25,555 nt of DNA from Rhodovulum sulfidophilum (GCA_003241785.1 QFPW01000033.1:1-25555), one strand, 5' to 3'. Counted from the first letter of the stretch, positions 9,241 to 17,263 are shown. Program-made: numbers and translations. Notes: a model not told the origin generated them from the letters alone.

Positions 9241-9558
9241 TCATTCCGCGTCATCGGTCGAGAAGACCTCGCGACTGTACTGGAGCCGCGCTGGCTTGGT
9301 GAAGAAACCGCCGAGCAGATCGACCATTTCGGTGAAGGCCGGAGAGCCGCGGAACAGGTCGCGGTGGTGGTGGATGCTCTCCCAACGTACCTGCATCACG
9401 AATTCCGACGGATCATCCTCGATCTCGAGAAGGGAGAAGCCGCGGTATCCCGAAGCCTTGGCGAAGATCTCCGCCAGTCGGGGCATCGCCGCCTTGAACA
9501 CGTCCGCTTGTTCCGGGTCGACGTAGCACGTGGCGATCTCAGTGATGGATCCGATCAT
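9241..9558 (-). CDS. small ABM-domain (antibiotic biosynthesis monooxygenase-like) protein
   Basis: A 105-residue dimeric alpha-beta barrel (ferredoxin-like) protein. The features are the opening strand MIGSITEIATCYVDPEQADVF, a central SEFVMQVRWESIHHHRDLFRGSPAFTEM segment, and a C-terminal strand, as in ABM/YgiN-type proteins. Family members include cofactor-free monooxygenases, heme-degrading enzymes and proteins of unknown role. The histidine run HHHRD is notable, but its function here is unknown. ATG at 9558 is supported by AAGGG about nine bases upstream. The same frame continues far upstream, but that part is antisense noise within livF. It sits 47 bases after livF and 28 before the GMC gene. 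Confidence 0.8.
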   Translation of the reverse strand: MIGSITEIATCYVDPEQADVFKAAMPRLAEIFAKASGYRGFSLLEIEDDPSEFVMQVRWESIHHHRDLFRGSPAFTEMVDLLGGFFTKPARLQYSREVFSTDDAE

Positions 9559-9605
9559 TCTATCCGCCCTTTCGTGGCTTTCTGGACGAGGCGCCGGCGG
9601 GCGCC

Positions 9606-10319
9606 TCAGGTGCCGAGGTATGTCTGGATGAGTTCGCGGCCGGCGCTCTTGAACGCCTCCTGGTCGCCGCGCCATTTCACGCCGCCGTTGTCGACGAGGT
9701 AGAGGTAGTCGGCCATGCCCGCCGCGCGCTCGGGGTTCTCCTCGACCAGCAGCACCGACGTCCGGCTCGCCCGGATTTCGCGGATCGCGTCGTAAACCTG
9801 GTCGATCACCAGCGGCGCGAGGCCGAGCGAGGGTTCGTCGATCATGATCAGGTCGCTCGGCGCCATCAGGCCGCGGCCGATCCCGACCATCCGCCGCTCC
9901 CCGCCCGAGAGCGAGCGCACGACCTTGTCGCGCAGCTGCGTCAGCTTCGGGAACAACGCGACGACGGTGTCGAGGCGCCCCCGGGTCGCGGCGGCGTCCC
10001 GCTCGCGGTAGGCGCCGAGCAGGAGATTCTCCCAAACCGTCATTTGGGGGAACAACAGGTCGCCCTGCGGGACATGCGAGACGCCGCGTCGGGCGATCTC
10101 TTCGGGCGGCAGGCCGCGGATCGAGCCGCCTTTAAAGCGGATATCTCCGGCGGTCGCGGTCAGGAGGCCCGAGATCGTGCGCAGGAGCGTGGATTTGCCG
10201 TGTCCGTTCGGCCCGACGATCCCCACCACCGCGCCTTCCGGAACCTCAATGTCGATGTCGAAAAGCACCTCCCGGCGTCCGTAGCCGGAGCGCACGCCGT
10301 CGACTTCGAGGCACATCAT
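9606..10319 (-). CDS. livF: branched-chain amino acid-type ABC transporter ATP-binding protein (LivF-like)
   Basis: A 237-residue cytoplasmic ATPase, the usual size for LivF. Walker A is GPNGHGKST (residues 36-44), with a Q-loop VPQGD near 83-87, signature LSGGERR at 137-143, Walker B LIMIDEP near 157-163, and a C-terminal ELIQTYLGT tail. It powers the hydrophobic/amide amino acid transporter (HAAT) importer together with LivG. Its ATG overlaps the livG stop codon by four bases (ATGA), so the two are translationally coupled. The substrate of the importer cannot be inferred from this subunit. Confidence 0.95.
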   Translation of the reverse strand: MMCLEVDGVRSGYGRREVLFDIDIEVPEGAVVGIVGPNGHGKSTLLRTISGLLTATAGDIRFKGGSIRGLPPEEIARRGVSHVPQGDLLFPQMTVWENLLLGAYRERDAAATRGRLDTVVALFPKLTQLRDKVVRSLSGGERRMVGIGRGLMAPSDLIMIDEPSLGLAPLVIDQVYDAIREIRASRTSVLLVEENPERAAGMADYLYLVDNGGVKWRGDQEAFKSAGRELIQTYLGT

Positions 10320-11110
10320 GCGCGCGATCCCCCCATGTTGAGCTGGCTTCTGAGGTGACCCGCCGCCGTCACGCCGAGATACACCTCGACGACCTCGTCG
10401 TTGGCGAGCATCTCGTACTTCGATCCCTCGAAGATGAGGCTACCCTGATGCATGATCGCGATCTGCTCGCAGAGGCCCAGGAGGAAGCTCATCACGTGCT
10501 CGATGATGACGATGGTGATCCGCTCCCGCTTCAGGCGCCGGACCACTTCGATGAAGGTCTCCATCTCCCGCGGCGTCAGGCCGCCCACGGGCTCGTCCAT
10601 CAGCAGGATGCTGGGCCGCATGGCGAGCGCGCCCGCCAGCATGACGAGCTTGCGGTCGAGCACCGGCATCGAGCCGACGACCGCGTTCGCGCGGTGGGCG
10701 AGCCCCACCTCCTCCAGCGCCTCGTAGGCGCGATCCCGCGAGCGCCGGTCGAAGACGAGGCCTGGCGCCTTGTGTTCGCCTCGGCCGAAGTAGGTTGCGA
10801 CGCGGACGTTTTCGAGCGCTGACATGGTGTCGAACCCGGCGTCCGCCTGGAAGGTGCGCGCGACGCCCATGTAGCAGAGCTTGTCCACGCCCAGTTCCGT
10901 GGCATCGACGCCATTGACCGAGTAGCGGCCCGATGTCGGCGTCTGGATCCCGGATATCAGGTCGAAAAGCGTGGTCTTGCCTGCCCCGTTCGGCCCGCCG
11001 ATCCCCAGGATCGAGCCTTCCGCGACCTCGAGGGTGACGTCGTTCACCGCCTTCTGGGCGCCGAAATGCTTGCTGAGGCCCTCGCATCGGATCGCTACGT
11101 TACGCGTCAT
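10316..11110 (-). CDS. livG: branched-chain amino acid-type ABC transporter ATP-binding protein (LivG-like)
   Basis: A 264-residue ATPase. Walker A is GPNGAGKTT (39-47), Walker B is LLMDEP near 169-174 followed by a GGLTPREME D-loop, and the switch His is in IIEH near 200. The usual ABC signature (LSYGxQR in LivG) is replaced by MPVLDRKL near 148-155. Variants with a DRK core occur in some HAAT-family ATPases, so this is atypical rather than clearly defective. ATG at 11110 has GGAG eight bases upstream and lies 29 bases after the livM stop. The frame stays open upstream through livM, but that extension is antisense-like noise. It pairs with LivF on the cytoplasmic face of the LivH-LivM permease. 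Confidence 0.94.
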   Translation of the reverse strand: MTRNVAIRCEGLSKHFGAQKAVNDVTLEVAEGSILGIGGPNGAGKTTLFDLISGIQTPTSGRYSVNGVDATELGVDKLCYMGVARTFQADAGFDTMSALENVRVATYFGRGEHKAPGLVFDRRSRDRAYEALEEVGLAHRANAVVGSMPVLDRKLVMLAGALAMRPSILLMDEPVGGLTPREMETFIEVVRRLKRERITIVIIEHVMSFLLGLCEQIAIMHQGSLIFEGSKYEMLANDEVVEVYLGVTAAGHLRSQLNMGGSRA

Positions 11111-11139
11111 GGCGAGGTCTCCGTCCGTTCGCGGCGCTG

Positions 11140-12201
11140 TCACTGCGGCTGCTCCGTCAGCTGTTCGGCTCGTGCGTCGGTCGCGGTCCGCGCCCGAGCC
11201 CCGAAGAGCCGCCCGATCTGGGCGCCGACACCTGTGAGACCGGCGGGGTAGAGGACGACGCAGGCGATGGTGATCGCCGAGAGCGCGCCCGTCCGCCAGC
11301 CGGCGAGGGCCTGGAACTGCATGTCCGCGAAGACCAGCGCGGCCGCGCCGAGCACCGGACCCCAGGTGCTGCCCCGGCCGCCGACGATGATCATCGAGAG
11401 GAGGAACACGAGCGTGTTCATGCTGAGGAGCGTCGGTCCGACGGTCTTGATGTAGCCGGCGTAGGCGCCGCCCGCGAGGCCGGTCATGGCGCCGGTCAGG
11501 ATAAAGACGAGAAGCTGAACCCGCTCGAAGGCGATGCCGCGCGCGCGCGCGTAGGTCTCGCTGTCCCGGATGGCGCGGAAGGCGAGGCCGAAGGGGCCAT
11601 GGATCAGCAGGAGGGCGACGATCAGGCTCAGAAGAGCGACGCCGAAGGTAAGATAGTAGTCCCCGAGGGCGCGGCTCTTGTAGCCCAGCAGCTTGGCCCA
11701 GCCAAAGTCTCCATAGCCGGAGAGGCCGCGGGAGCCGCCCGAAAACGGATAGCAGACGACGCCCTCGCTGCGGAAGCAGCCGACGTCGTTGAGGATGACG
11801 GTCGACATCAGGATCGAGATCGCGAAGGTCACCACGGCCACGTGGTCGCCCCGCATGCGAAGGCTGATGGCGCCGATCACGAAGCTGAAGAGCATCGCGC
11901 AGGGGGCGCTGAGCAAGAAGCAGACCCAGAAGGGAAGGCCGGTATAGGAGGCGAGGATCGCGGTCGAATAGGCGCCGAAAGCGAAAATCGCGACGTGGGC
12001 GAGGCTCATGATCCCGGCGACGCCGAAGACCAGATTCCACTGGATCACGACCGCCGACCAGATGAAGAAGAGCGCGACCTGGGACAGAATGTAGGGGGTG
12101 AGCCCCAGCAGCGGCAGAGCGAGGGCGATCATCGAGAGAATGACGGCGATCATCACGTCCCGGCGGCCGGGCCGATGTGCGAGGCGGGTCGCGCGGGCCA
12201 T
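11140..12201 (-). CDS. livM: branched-chain amino acid-type ABC transporter permease (LivM-like)
   Basis: A 353-residue inner-membrane permease. After a short basic N-terminus (MARATRLAHRPGRRDV) come about eight to ten hydrophobic segments. Typical LivM landmarks are WNLVFGVAGIMSLAHVAIFAFGAY near 55-78, the cytoplasmic loop AFRAIRDSETYARARGI, and GGRGSTWGPVLGAA near the end. The ATG at 12201 overlaps the livH stop in a TGATG arrangement and has GGAGGA about nine bases upstream. An internal ATG at 12153 is a less likely start. The C-terminal 30 residues are polar and variable. Confidence 0.94.
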   Translation of the reverse strand: MARATRLAHRPGRRDVMIAVILSMIALALPLLGLTPYILSQVALFFIWSAVVIQWNLVFGVAGIMSLAHVAIFAFGAYSTAILASYTGLPFWVCFLLSAPCAMLFSFVIGAISLRMRGDHVAVVTFAISILMSTVILNDVGCFRSEGVVCYPFSGGSRGLSGYGDFGWAKLLGYKSRALGDYYLTFGVALLSLIVALLLIHGPFGLAFRAIRDSETYARARGIAFERVQLLVFILTGAMTGLAGGAYAGYIKTVGPTLLSMNTLVFLLSMIIVGGRGSTWGPVLGAAALVFADMQFQALAGWRTGALSAITIACVVLYPAGLTGVGAQIGRLFGARARTATDARAEQLTEQPQ

Positions 12202-13079
12202 CAGAGGCGTCCTCCCGAATTGGTGCCGAAGATGCCGTAGGGGCGCCAGACCAGCAGGCTGATCGCGATCAGGAGCGCGGCCGTCGTGCCGAAGCGCGCG
12301 CCGATTGTGTATTGTACCGCGACCTCGACGAGCCCGAAGGCGAGGGCGAGGGCGGTCGCGCCGCGGAGGCTGCCGAGCCCGGCGCAGGCGCAGATGATAA
12401 GCGCCTTGGTCGTCGGGTCGCCTCCTACCGTGGGATAAACGGTTGTCATGCCGGTGAGCAGCACACCCGAAACCGCGGAGACGACGCCCGTGATCATCAG
12501 GATCTGAGCGTAGGTTCGCGGAACGGAGATCCCCATGAGCGAGGCCGCGTCGCGTTGCTGGGACACGGCCCGGATGGCCCGCCCCAGCGCGGTGCGCCCG
12601 AGCAGCCAGGAGATGCCGATCGTGAAGAGCAGCGCCGCGCACAACACGACGAGCGGCTGCGCACGGACGCTGATCCCGGCGATCGAGAGGGATCCGTCGA
12701 AGCGGAACGGCTGCGGCCAGACCTCGGCGCCGATCGACTGGTTGATGAGATTTTCGGTCAGCGCGGCCAGCGCGATCGTGGTGATCACCGTGTTGATCGG
12801 GAAGTTCGGCCGCCGGTAGAGCCATTTCACGATGCAGAAGTAAAGGAACAGGCCCGCCGCGGCGCCCGCCAGGATCGCCGGTCCGAGCGAGGCCCACCAG
12901 GGCAGCCCGAGCTTTTCCACCGACAGAACCGCCGCGTAGGCCCCGAGGGCGAGGATCGCGCCATGCGCGAGGTTGAGCATGCCGAGCGCGCCCCAGATCA
13001 CGGAGAGCGCTATCGTGCCCATCGCATACATCGCGCCCAGGGCGAGGCCGTTCAGAAGAATTCCGGCGATCAGGTCCAT
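12201..13079 (-). CDS. livH: branched-chain amino acid-type ABC transporter permease (LivH-like)
   Basis: A 292-residue permease with about eight membrane segments. It begins with the family-typical MDLIAGILLNGLALGAMYAMG and contains LGMLNLAHGAILALGAY near 32-48, RAIRAVSQQRDAASLMGI in the cytoplasmic loop near 168-185, and the closing WRPYGIFG near 277-284. Its stop codon overlaps the livM start. A 117-base gap with a strong hairpin separates it from the binding-protein gene upstream. This is the largest gap among the transporter genes and is typical where binding protein must be made in excess. Confidence 0.95.
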   Translation of the reverse strand: MDLIAGILLNGLALGAMYAMGTIALSVIWGALGMLNLAHGAILALGAYAAVLSVEKLGLPWWASLGPAILAGAAAGLFLYFCIVKWLYRRPNFPINTVITTIALAALTENLINQSIGAEVWPQPFRFDGSLSIAGISVRAQPLVVLCAALLFTIGISWLLGRTALGRAIRAVSQQRDAASLMGISVPRTYAQILMITGVVSAVSGVLLTGMTTVYPTVGGDPTTKALIICACAGLGSLRGATALALAFGLVEVAVQYTIGARFGTTAALLIAISLLVWRPYGIFGTNSGGRL

Positions 13080-13156
13080 TGCTACCCCAGGATGGTGTGC
13101 TCGCCACGACTGGCCGCGACGGATGGCGCGGATCGCAGGTGACGAGCGGGAGGAGT

Positions 13157-13185
13157 GTCCGGCCAGGGGAAGGGGCCGGCCGGAC
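13157..13185 (-). promoter_or_regulatory. intra-operon hairpin between binding-protein gene and livH
   Basis: GTCCGGCC (13157-13164) pairs perfectly with GGCCGGAC (13178-13185) across a 13-base loop. It begins 11 bases after the TAA of the binding-protein gene. There is no T-run. Such stems between a binding-protein gene and its permease genes commonly protect the upstream mRNA or partially terminate transcription, giving more binding protein than permease. That role is inferred from position and structure. Confidence 0.5.
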
Positions 13186-13196
13186 GTCGTCGCCGG

Positions 13197-14540
13197 TTAG
13201 CTGAACCAGGCGGGCGGCGTAAACTCGTCGTTCGCGTACGGAGACGGCGCGATGAGACCGCGGGTGCCGCCGGAGTCCTTGATCTGGAAGGTGGCCGTCG
13301 GCAGGCCCAGCGACGGGTCGCTGGTCGCGGCCGGATACGGCACCGCGTACTGCAATTGCGGATGATAGGCGACCGAACCAAGCACGCCGCGATAAGGGAA
13401 CGCCTTCAGCGCGGCGGCGATCTTCCTGTTCTGCTCGACGTTGCCGGGCTCACCCGTCCCGCCCGCGATCGAGGCGGCGATCGCGTACTGGTACATGATG
13501 TTGTAGGTCACGCCGGCGGGCTCGTAGTTGGCGCGGTCGCCGTAGCGGTCCTTGACCTTTTTGATGAAGGCTTCGCCGCGCTCGTCGGGAATTACCCCCG
13601 TCATGCTCGAGGTCAGGACGCCGACCGCCGCTTCCTTGGCCACGTCGGCGAAAGACTGGAGCAGCGCGCCGTACTGGAGGTAGACGAGGCTGTTGGTCGG
13701 GCTGTCGAAGAACTGCCGCTGAAAATTCGCGAGATCGCCGGCGAAGAAATGGGTGTTGACGATCACCGCAGGGTCGAGCGCCCGCATCTTGTCGAGGACC
13801 GGGCCCCATTCCGTGGTCGGCGTCGGCACTACCTCCTTGAACACGACCTCGAAGCCGTATTCGGGCGCCGCCACGGTGATCTGGTCGGCGATCACCATGC
13901 TGTAGGGCGAAGAGCCCGATACGATGGCGATCGTGTTCTTGCTTGGCGACCACCTACCGGAGTCCTTCAGCGTCTTCAGCACGCCGGGCAGGTTCGCGCC
14001 ATACCAGATTTCCGCGCCGCAGGTCTGGAAGATGCCGAAGTAGCGCTCGGGATCCTTCTCGATCGTCTGCTGGTGCTGGAACAGCGTGTTCGCGTGCATG
14101 TAGATGATGCCGGCGTCGGCGATGGGCTCGTATTCGGCGTTGTTCGGCCCGATGTTGTAGAAGCACAGCATGGCGTGGACGCCGTCGCTGTCGATGAGCC
14201 GGCTGCTTGCCGAGAGGACGTCCTCGGCGGCCATGTTCTTCGAGTCGATTACCTTGAACTCGATCGGACGGCCGAGGATGCCGCCCATCGCGTTGATTTC
14301 CTCGATCGCGATCTCGAAGCCCTGCTGCCCGCCGATGCCGTCGGCGGCGGCCGCGCCGGAGAGCGGCAGCATCGAGCCGATGGGGATCGGTTCGCCGCTC
14401 CCCTGCGCGTTCGCGCTGCCCGCCGTGATGATCTCGGCGCCGAGCACTCCGCCTCCGAAGAGGGCGGCGGGTGTGCCCTTCAGGATGGATCGGCGCGTGA
14501 GCGCCGTCTTTTCGCCAACTTCGGAGTGCTTCTTGGCCAT
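13197..14540 (-). CDS. ABC transporter substrate-binding protein, LivJ/UrtA-like, Tat-exported
   Basis: A 447-residue periplasmic binding protein. The N-terminus carries a twin-arginine signal (LTRRSILKG, then a hydrophobic stretch ending SANAQ), so it is probably exported folded by the Tat system. The mature part has the type-I periplasmic fold opening PIPIGSMLPLSGAAAADG, and GFEIAIEEINAMGGILGRPIE, typical of branched-chain amino acid, urea and amide receptors. Two in-frame ATGs occur six bases apart. The second, at 14540, is preferred because AAGGA lies six bases upstream, while the first would overlap that ribosome site. It is followed by a hairpin and livH-M-G-F. The ligand is unknown; an amide or amino-acid derivative would fit the neighbouring hydrolase. 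Confidence 0.93.
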   Translation of the reverse strand: MAKKHSEVGEKTALTRRSILKGTPAALFGGGVLGAEIITAGSANAQGSGEPIPIGSMLPLSGAAAADGIGGQQGFEIAIEEINAMGGILGRPIEFKVIDSKNMAAEDVLSASSRLIDSDGVHAMLCFYNIGPNNAEYEPIADAGIIYMHANTLFQHQQTIEKDPERYFGIFQTCGAEIWYGANLPGVLKTLKDSGRWSPSKNTIAIVSGSSPYSMVIADQITVAAPEYGFEVVFKEVVPTPTTEWGPVLDKMRALDPAVIVNTHFFAGDLANFQRQFFDSPTNSLVYLQYGALLQSFADVAKEAAVGVLTSSMTGVIPDERGEAFIKKVKDRYGDRANYEPAGVTYNIMYQYAIAASIAGGTGEPGNVEQNRKIAAALKAFPYRGVLGSVAYHPQLQYAVPYPAATSDPSLGLPTATFQIKDSGGTRGLIAPSPYANDEFTPPAWFS

Positions 14541-14599
14541 CTGCATTCCTTTCGGGGAGGATCTCGGGGTGTCGGGAAGGAAGGAGGTGTCCGGCGCGG

Positions 14600-14893
14600 T
14601 CAGGGCCGGAATTCGTCGTACTCGGCGAAATCCGCCGGGCGGCTCAGGAAGCGCTGGGTTTCGCTCAGGAAGGCCGTGACTCGCGGAGAGCCGATGTGCC
14701 GATCGAAGGCGGCCTTGTTGCTGTAGCGCTCGACGTAAACGAGCTTGCAGCGGTCGGAGACATCCTGGCGCACGTCGAAGGCCTCGCAGCCGTCACCCTC
14801 GAGCGAGAGCCGAACATGCTCGGAAAGCAGTGCCGCGAAGGTGTCACGATCCTCGGCGTTAACGGTGATGTGCGCGACAACGTAGTGGGCCAT
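14600..14893 (-). CDS. ABM-domain protein, YgiN-like putative monooxygenase
   Basis: A 97-residue protein with the ferredoxin-like ABM fold. It starts HYVVAHITVNAEDRDTFAALLSEHVRLSLEGDGCEAFDV, followed by KLVYVERYSNKAAFDRHIGSPRVTAFL, which is the classic YgiN-type pattern of an aromatic-rich strand then a helix with a conserved His. Relatives include quinol monooxygenases and autoinducer-processing enzymes. It is clearly different in sequence from the other ABM protein of the cluster. It lies 23 bases after the gamma-glutamyltransferase-like gene and 59 before the binding-protein gene. Confidence 0.85.
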   Translation of the reverse strand: MAHYVVAHITVNAEDRDTFAALLSEHVRLSLEGDGCEAFDVRQDVSDRCKLVYVERYSNKAAFDRHIGSPRVTAFLSETQRFLSRPADFAEYDEFRP

Positions 14894-14916
14894 GATTTTC
14901 TCCTGGGGCTTCGCGA

Positions 14917-16689
14917 TTACCAGCCGTAGGCGTAGCAGGAGCGCCTTGGATCGGCGCTCGTCGCGAGGACACCGGTGGCCGCCTCACGCGAGGTGATCGT
15001 CGCGCCCATGCCGCAGGTGGCGACACGCGTGATCTCGTGGCCGCGCCGCTCAAGCTCCGCGATCACGGCGGCGTCGAATCCATCCTCCAGCGCCAGCTTC
15101 CCCTTGTGATAGGTGTGCGGGTAGAAGGAGTTCGGCACGGCCATGGTCGCGAACCGCGGCGCCTCGACCGCCTCCTGGGGCTTCATTTTCCAGAGCACCG
15201 TGTTCAGGAAGATCTGGAGGTTCGCCTGGACCTGGGCGTCGCCGCCGGGGCAGCCCACGGTCATCACCGGCTCGCCACCCTTGGTGACGAGATAGCTTAC
15301 GAGGCTTGTGCGCGGCCGCTTGCCGGGCGCGAGGCAGTTCGGATGTCCCGGAACGAGGTTGAACATCTCGGAGCGGGTGCTGAGCGTGAAGCCGAGCTTC
15401 GAGAGAAAGACCGACTTGCTGAACGCCCCGCCGCTCGGGGTGGCCGCTACGAAATTACCCTCGCCGTCCACGACGGAGATATGCGTCGTGCCGGACTCGA
15501 GCTTCTCAAGCGATGGCGTCACGTCGGCCCATTCGACCGGGATCACGTTCTGCTCGGCCTCGCCGGAGAAGAGCCACGGGGCGCCGGGCTCGGGCAGGGC
15601 CCGCGCGGCGGTGGCGGGGTCGATCAGTTCGGCGCGAGCCCGCGCGTAGGCTTTGTCGAGCAGGCCGGCCTTCGGGATGGGTGTGAAGTCCGGATCCCCG
15701 TAGAATGCCTCGCGGTCCGCGAAAGCGAGCTTCATCGTCTCGGTGAGAACGTGCACGTACTGGGCCGAATTGTGGCCGAGAGCGACGAGGTCGATGCTTT
15801 CGAGCATGTTGAGGACCTGCATCATGATCGGCGCCTGCGACCAGAAGGACTGGCCGTGGATCTCGTAGCCCTGGAACGAGGTCGAGACCGGCTCCTCGAT
15901 TTCCTCCCGAAAGCCCGCGAGATCCTCCGCCCCGAGCAGGCCGCCGACGGCCGCGACCTCCTCGGTGATCATCCGGGCGATCTCGCCCGTGTAGAAGCAG
16001 CGCCGCGCCGCTGCGATCTTGTCCCGGCGGTAGCCCTCGGCGGCTTCGGACGCGTCGCGGAGGTGAGTCAGCGTCGCGGCGAGCGCCGCCTGCCGCATCC
16101 TTGTTCCCGGCGTGTTCGAGCGCCGGTTGGTAAAGAACACGTCGCTGCCGCCGGGAGGAAAGAGATCGAACTGCGAGAGCGCGGCGGGCTCGATCCGGTT
16201 CACCATGTATTCGTAGTTGGCGATGCCGTCGCGCGCGTAGTCGAGCGCGGGCTCGATAGCTTCGGCGAAGCTCTTGGTGCCGTAGTCGGACAGCATCGCA
16301 AGCGCGGCCCCGAACATACCGGGCGTGGTGAAGGCAAGGGGGGCACCCCTGCCCGGTCCGGTCGGAATGCAGCCGAGGCCGAGGCTGGCGAAATGATCGA
16401 GGGTGGCGCGGGCCGGGGCGCCGCCCTGGCCGCAGAGCGTGCCGAGCCTGCCGCCTCTCGCGTCGCTGAAGGTGAAGACCGCCTCGCTGCCGAAGGAGAA
16501 GGAGGACGCGGGTTCAACCACGGCCGCCGCGAAGACGGCCGCGACGGTGGCGTCGAAGGCGTTGCCCCCGGCCAGCAACATCCGCACACCGGCATGAGTC
16601 GTGAGCCAATGCCCGGTCGAGATGACCGAGCGCAAGCCGTAGATGGTTGGGCGCGTCGTCCGGGGACGGACCCGGTCGCCTTGCTCCAT
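14917..16689 (-). CDS. gamma-glutamyltransferase-family Ntn hydrolase
   Basis: A proenzyme of about 590 residues that should self-cleave before a catalytic Thr. The motif GTTHISVVD near residue 400 leaves a C-terminal chain of 190 residues, the normal small-subunit size for the family. Also visible are GGNAFDATVAAVFAAAVVEP near 41-60, SYLVTKGGEPVMTVGCPGGDAQVQ, and the closing GATITSREAATGVLA and DPRRSCYAYGW. No signal peptide is present, suggesting a cytoplasmic enzyme such as the GGT-like amidohydrolases (for example oxamate amidohydrolase relatives) rather than periplasmic glutathione hydrolase. Start is uncertain: ATG 16689 fits homologue N-termini and has AAGGG about nine bases upstream. 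ATG 16719, ATG 16758 and a TTG at 16731 behind GAAGGAG are alternatives. Confidence 0.9.
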   Translation of the reverse strand: MEQGDRVRPRTTRPTIYGLRSVISTGHWLTTHAGVRMLLAGGNAFDATVAAVFAAAVVEPASSFSFGSEAVFTFSDARGGRLGTLCGQGGAPARATLDHFASLGLGCIPTGPGRGAPLAFTTPGMFGAALAMLSDYGTKSFAEAIEPALDYARDGIANYEYMVNRIEPAALSQFDLFPPGGSDVFFTNRRSNTPGTRMRQAALAATLTHLRDASEAAEGYRRDKIAAARRCFYTGEIARMITEEVAAVGGLLGAEDLAGFREEIEEPVSTSFQGYEIHGQSFWSQAPIMMQVLNMLESIDLVALGHNSAQYVHVLTETMKLAFADREAFYGDPDFTPIPKAGLLDKAYARARAELIDPATAARALPEPGAPWLFSGEAEQNVIPVEWADVTPSLEKLESGTTHISVVDGEGNFVAATPSGGAFSKSVFLSKLGFTLSTRSEMFNLVPGHPNCLAPGKRPRTSLVSYLVTKGGEPVMTVGCPGGDAQVQANLQIFLNTVLWKMKPQEAVEAPRFATMAVPNSFYPHTYHKGKLALEDGFDAAVIAELERRGHEITRVATCGMGATITSREAATGVLATSADPRRSCYAYGW

Positions 16690-16793
16690 ATACGATGACC
16701 CTTCGGCCCTGTTCGCCATACGCGTCGACAATCGACTCGCTCCTTCACTCGGAATCATGATGCGCTACGCGGATGTCGGTGCTCGCGGCCCGC

Positions 16794-17135
16794 CTAATCT
16801 GCGTAGGCCTTCTTCGTTTCGAGGAATTCGACCAGGATCTGCCGATGAACGCCCTTGCCGATGTTCGTCGCCATATGGGTCATTTGCGGATCTTCGGTTT
16901 CGGGAAGCTCGAAGTAGCCGACATATCCATCGGGCGATCTCTGGACGTAGTCGCGACCATTCGGCACGGTAATCGAGAGCTCGTTGTCTGGCGTCACATA
17001 CACGAAAAGATAGTCATGGAGATGGCGATGCAGCTCCGTCGACTGGCCTTGAGCCAGCTTGAAATCCCAGATCCGTATCTTTTCGTTCTCGAAAAGAATG
17101 GAGGTTCCGATATTCAACGAAGGGGTCGTGCTCAT
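16794..17135 (-). CDS. small cupin-domain protein
   Basis: A 113-residue single-domain cupin and the first gene of the long minus-strand cluster. A metal-binding type motif ELHRHLHDY (His 36, 38 and 40) lies after the strand IWDFKLAQGQST. The second cupin strand set follows with GYVGYFELP, and HRQILVEFLET ends the barrel. Small cupins can be sensors, isomerases or dioxygenase-like enzymes; nothing here decides which. The frame is open upstream to 17210, but ATG at 17135 is chosen because homologous content begins there and GGA lies eight bases upstream. About 100 bases separate it from the hydrolase gene. The upstream region is relatively AT-rich and promoter-like. Confidence 0.8.
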   Translation of the reverse strand: MSTTPSLNIGTSILFENEKIRIWDFKLAQGQSTELHRHLHDYLFVYVTPDNELSITVPNGRDYVQRSPDGYVGYFELPETEDPQMTHMATNIGKGVHRQILVEFLETKKAYAD

Positions 17136-17263
17136 GACTAGTTTCCAATTCTGTTGGGCAGCCAGCGCCGTTCTATGCTCTCGTGTTCGAGACAGCTTCC
17201 TCGGACGCATGACATTTTTCTTCAGATAAGCCTGGCTGACATAACGCCCTTACAGACCGACTC

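Noticed and set aside
9559..10035. Upstream extension of the ABM protein at 9241-9558
   Set aside because: The extra residues are an out-of-frame reading of livF; a ribosome site and the family N-terminus fix the start at 9558.
10316..13107. Very long minus-strand frames extending livG and livM upstream (over 570 residues)
   Set aside because: The upstream parts are frame-shifted readings of livM and livH; ribosome sites and overlaps define the normal shorter starts.
13155..16698. Plus-strand open frames of over 500 residues antisense to the binding-protein and GGT-family genes
   Set aside because: Their content is Arg/Gly/Val-rich with no motifs, and they mirror well-identified genes codon for codon.
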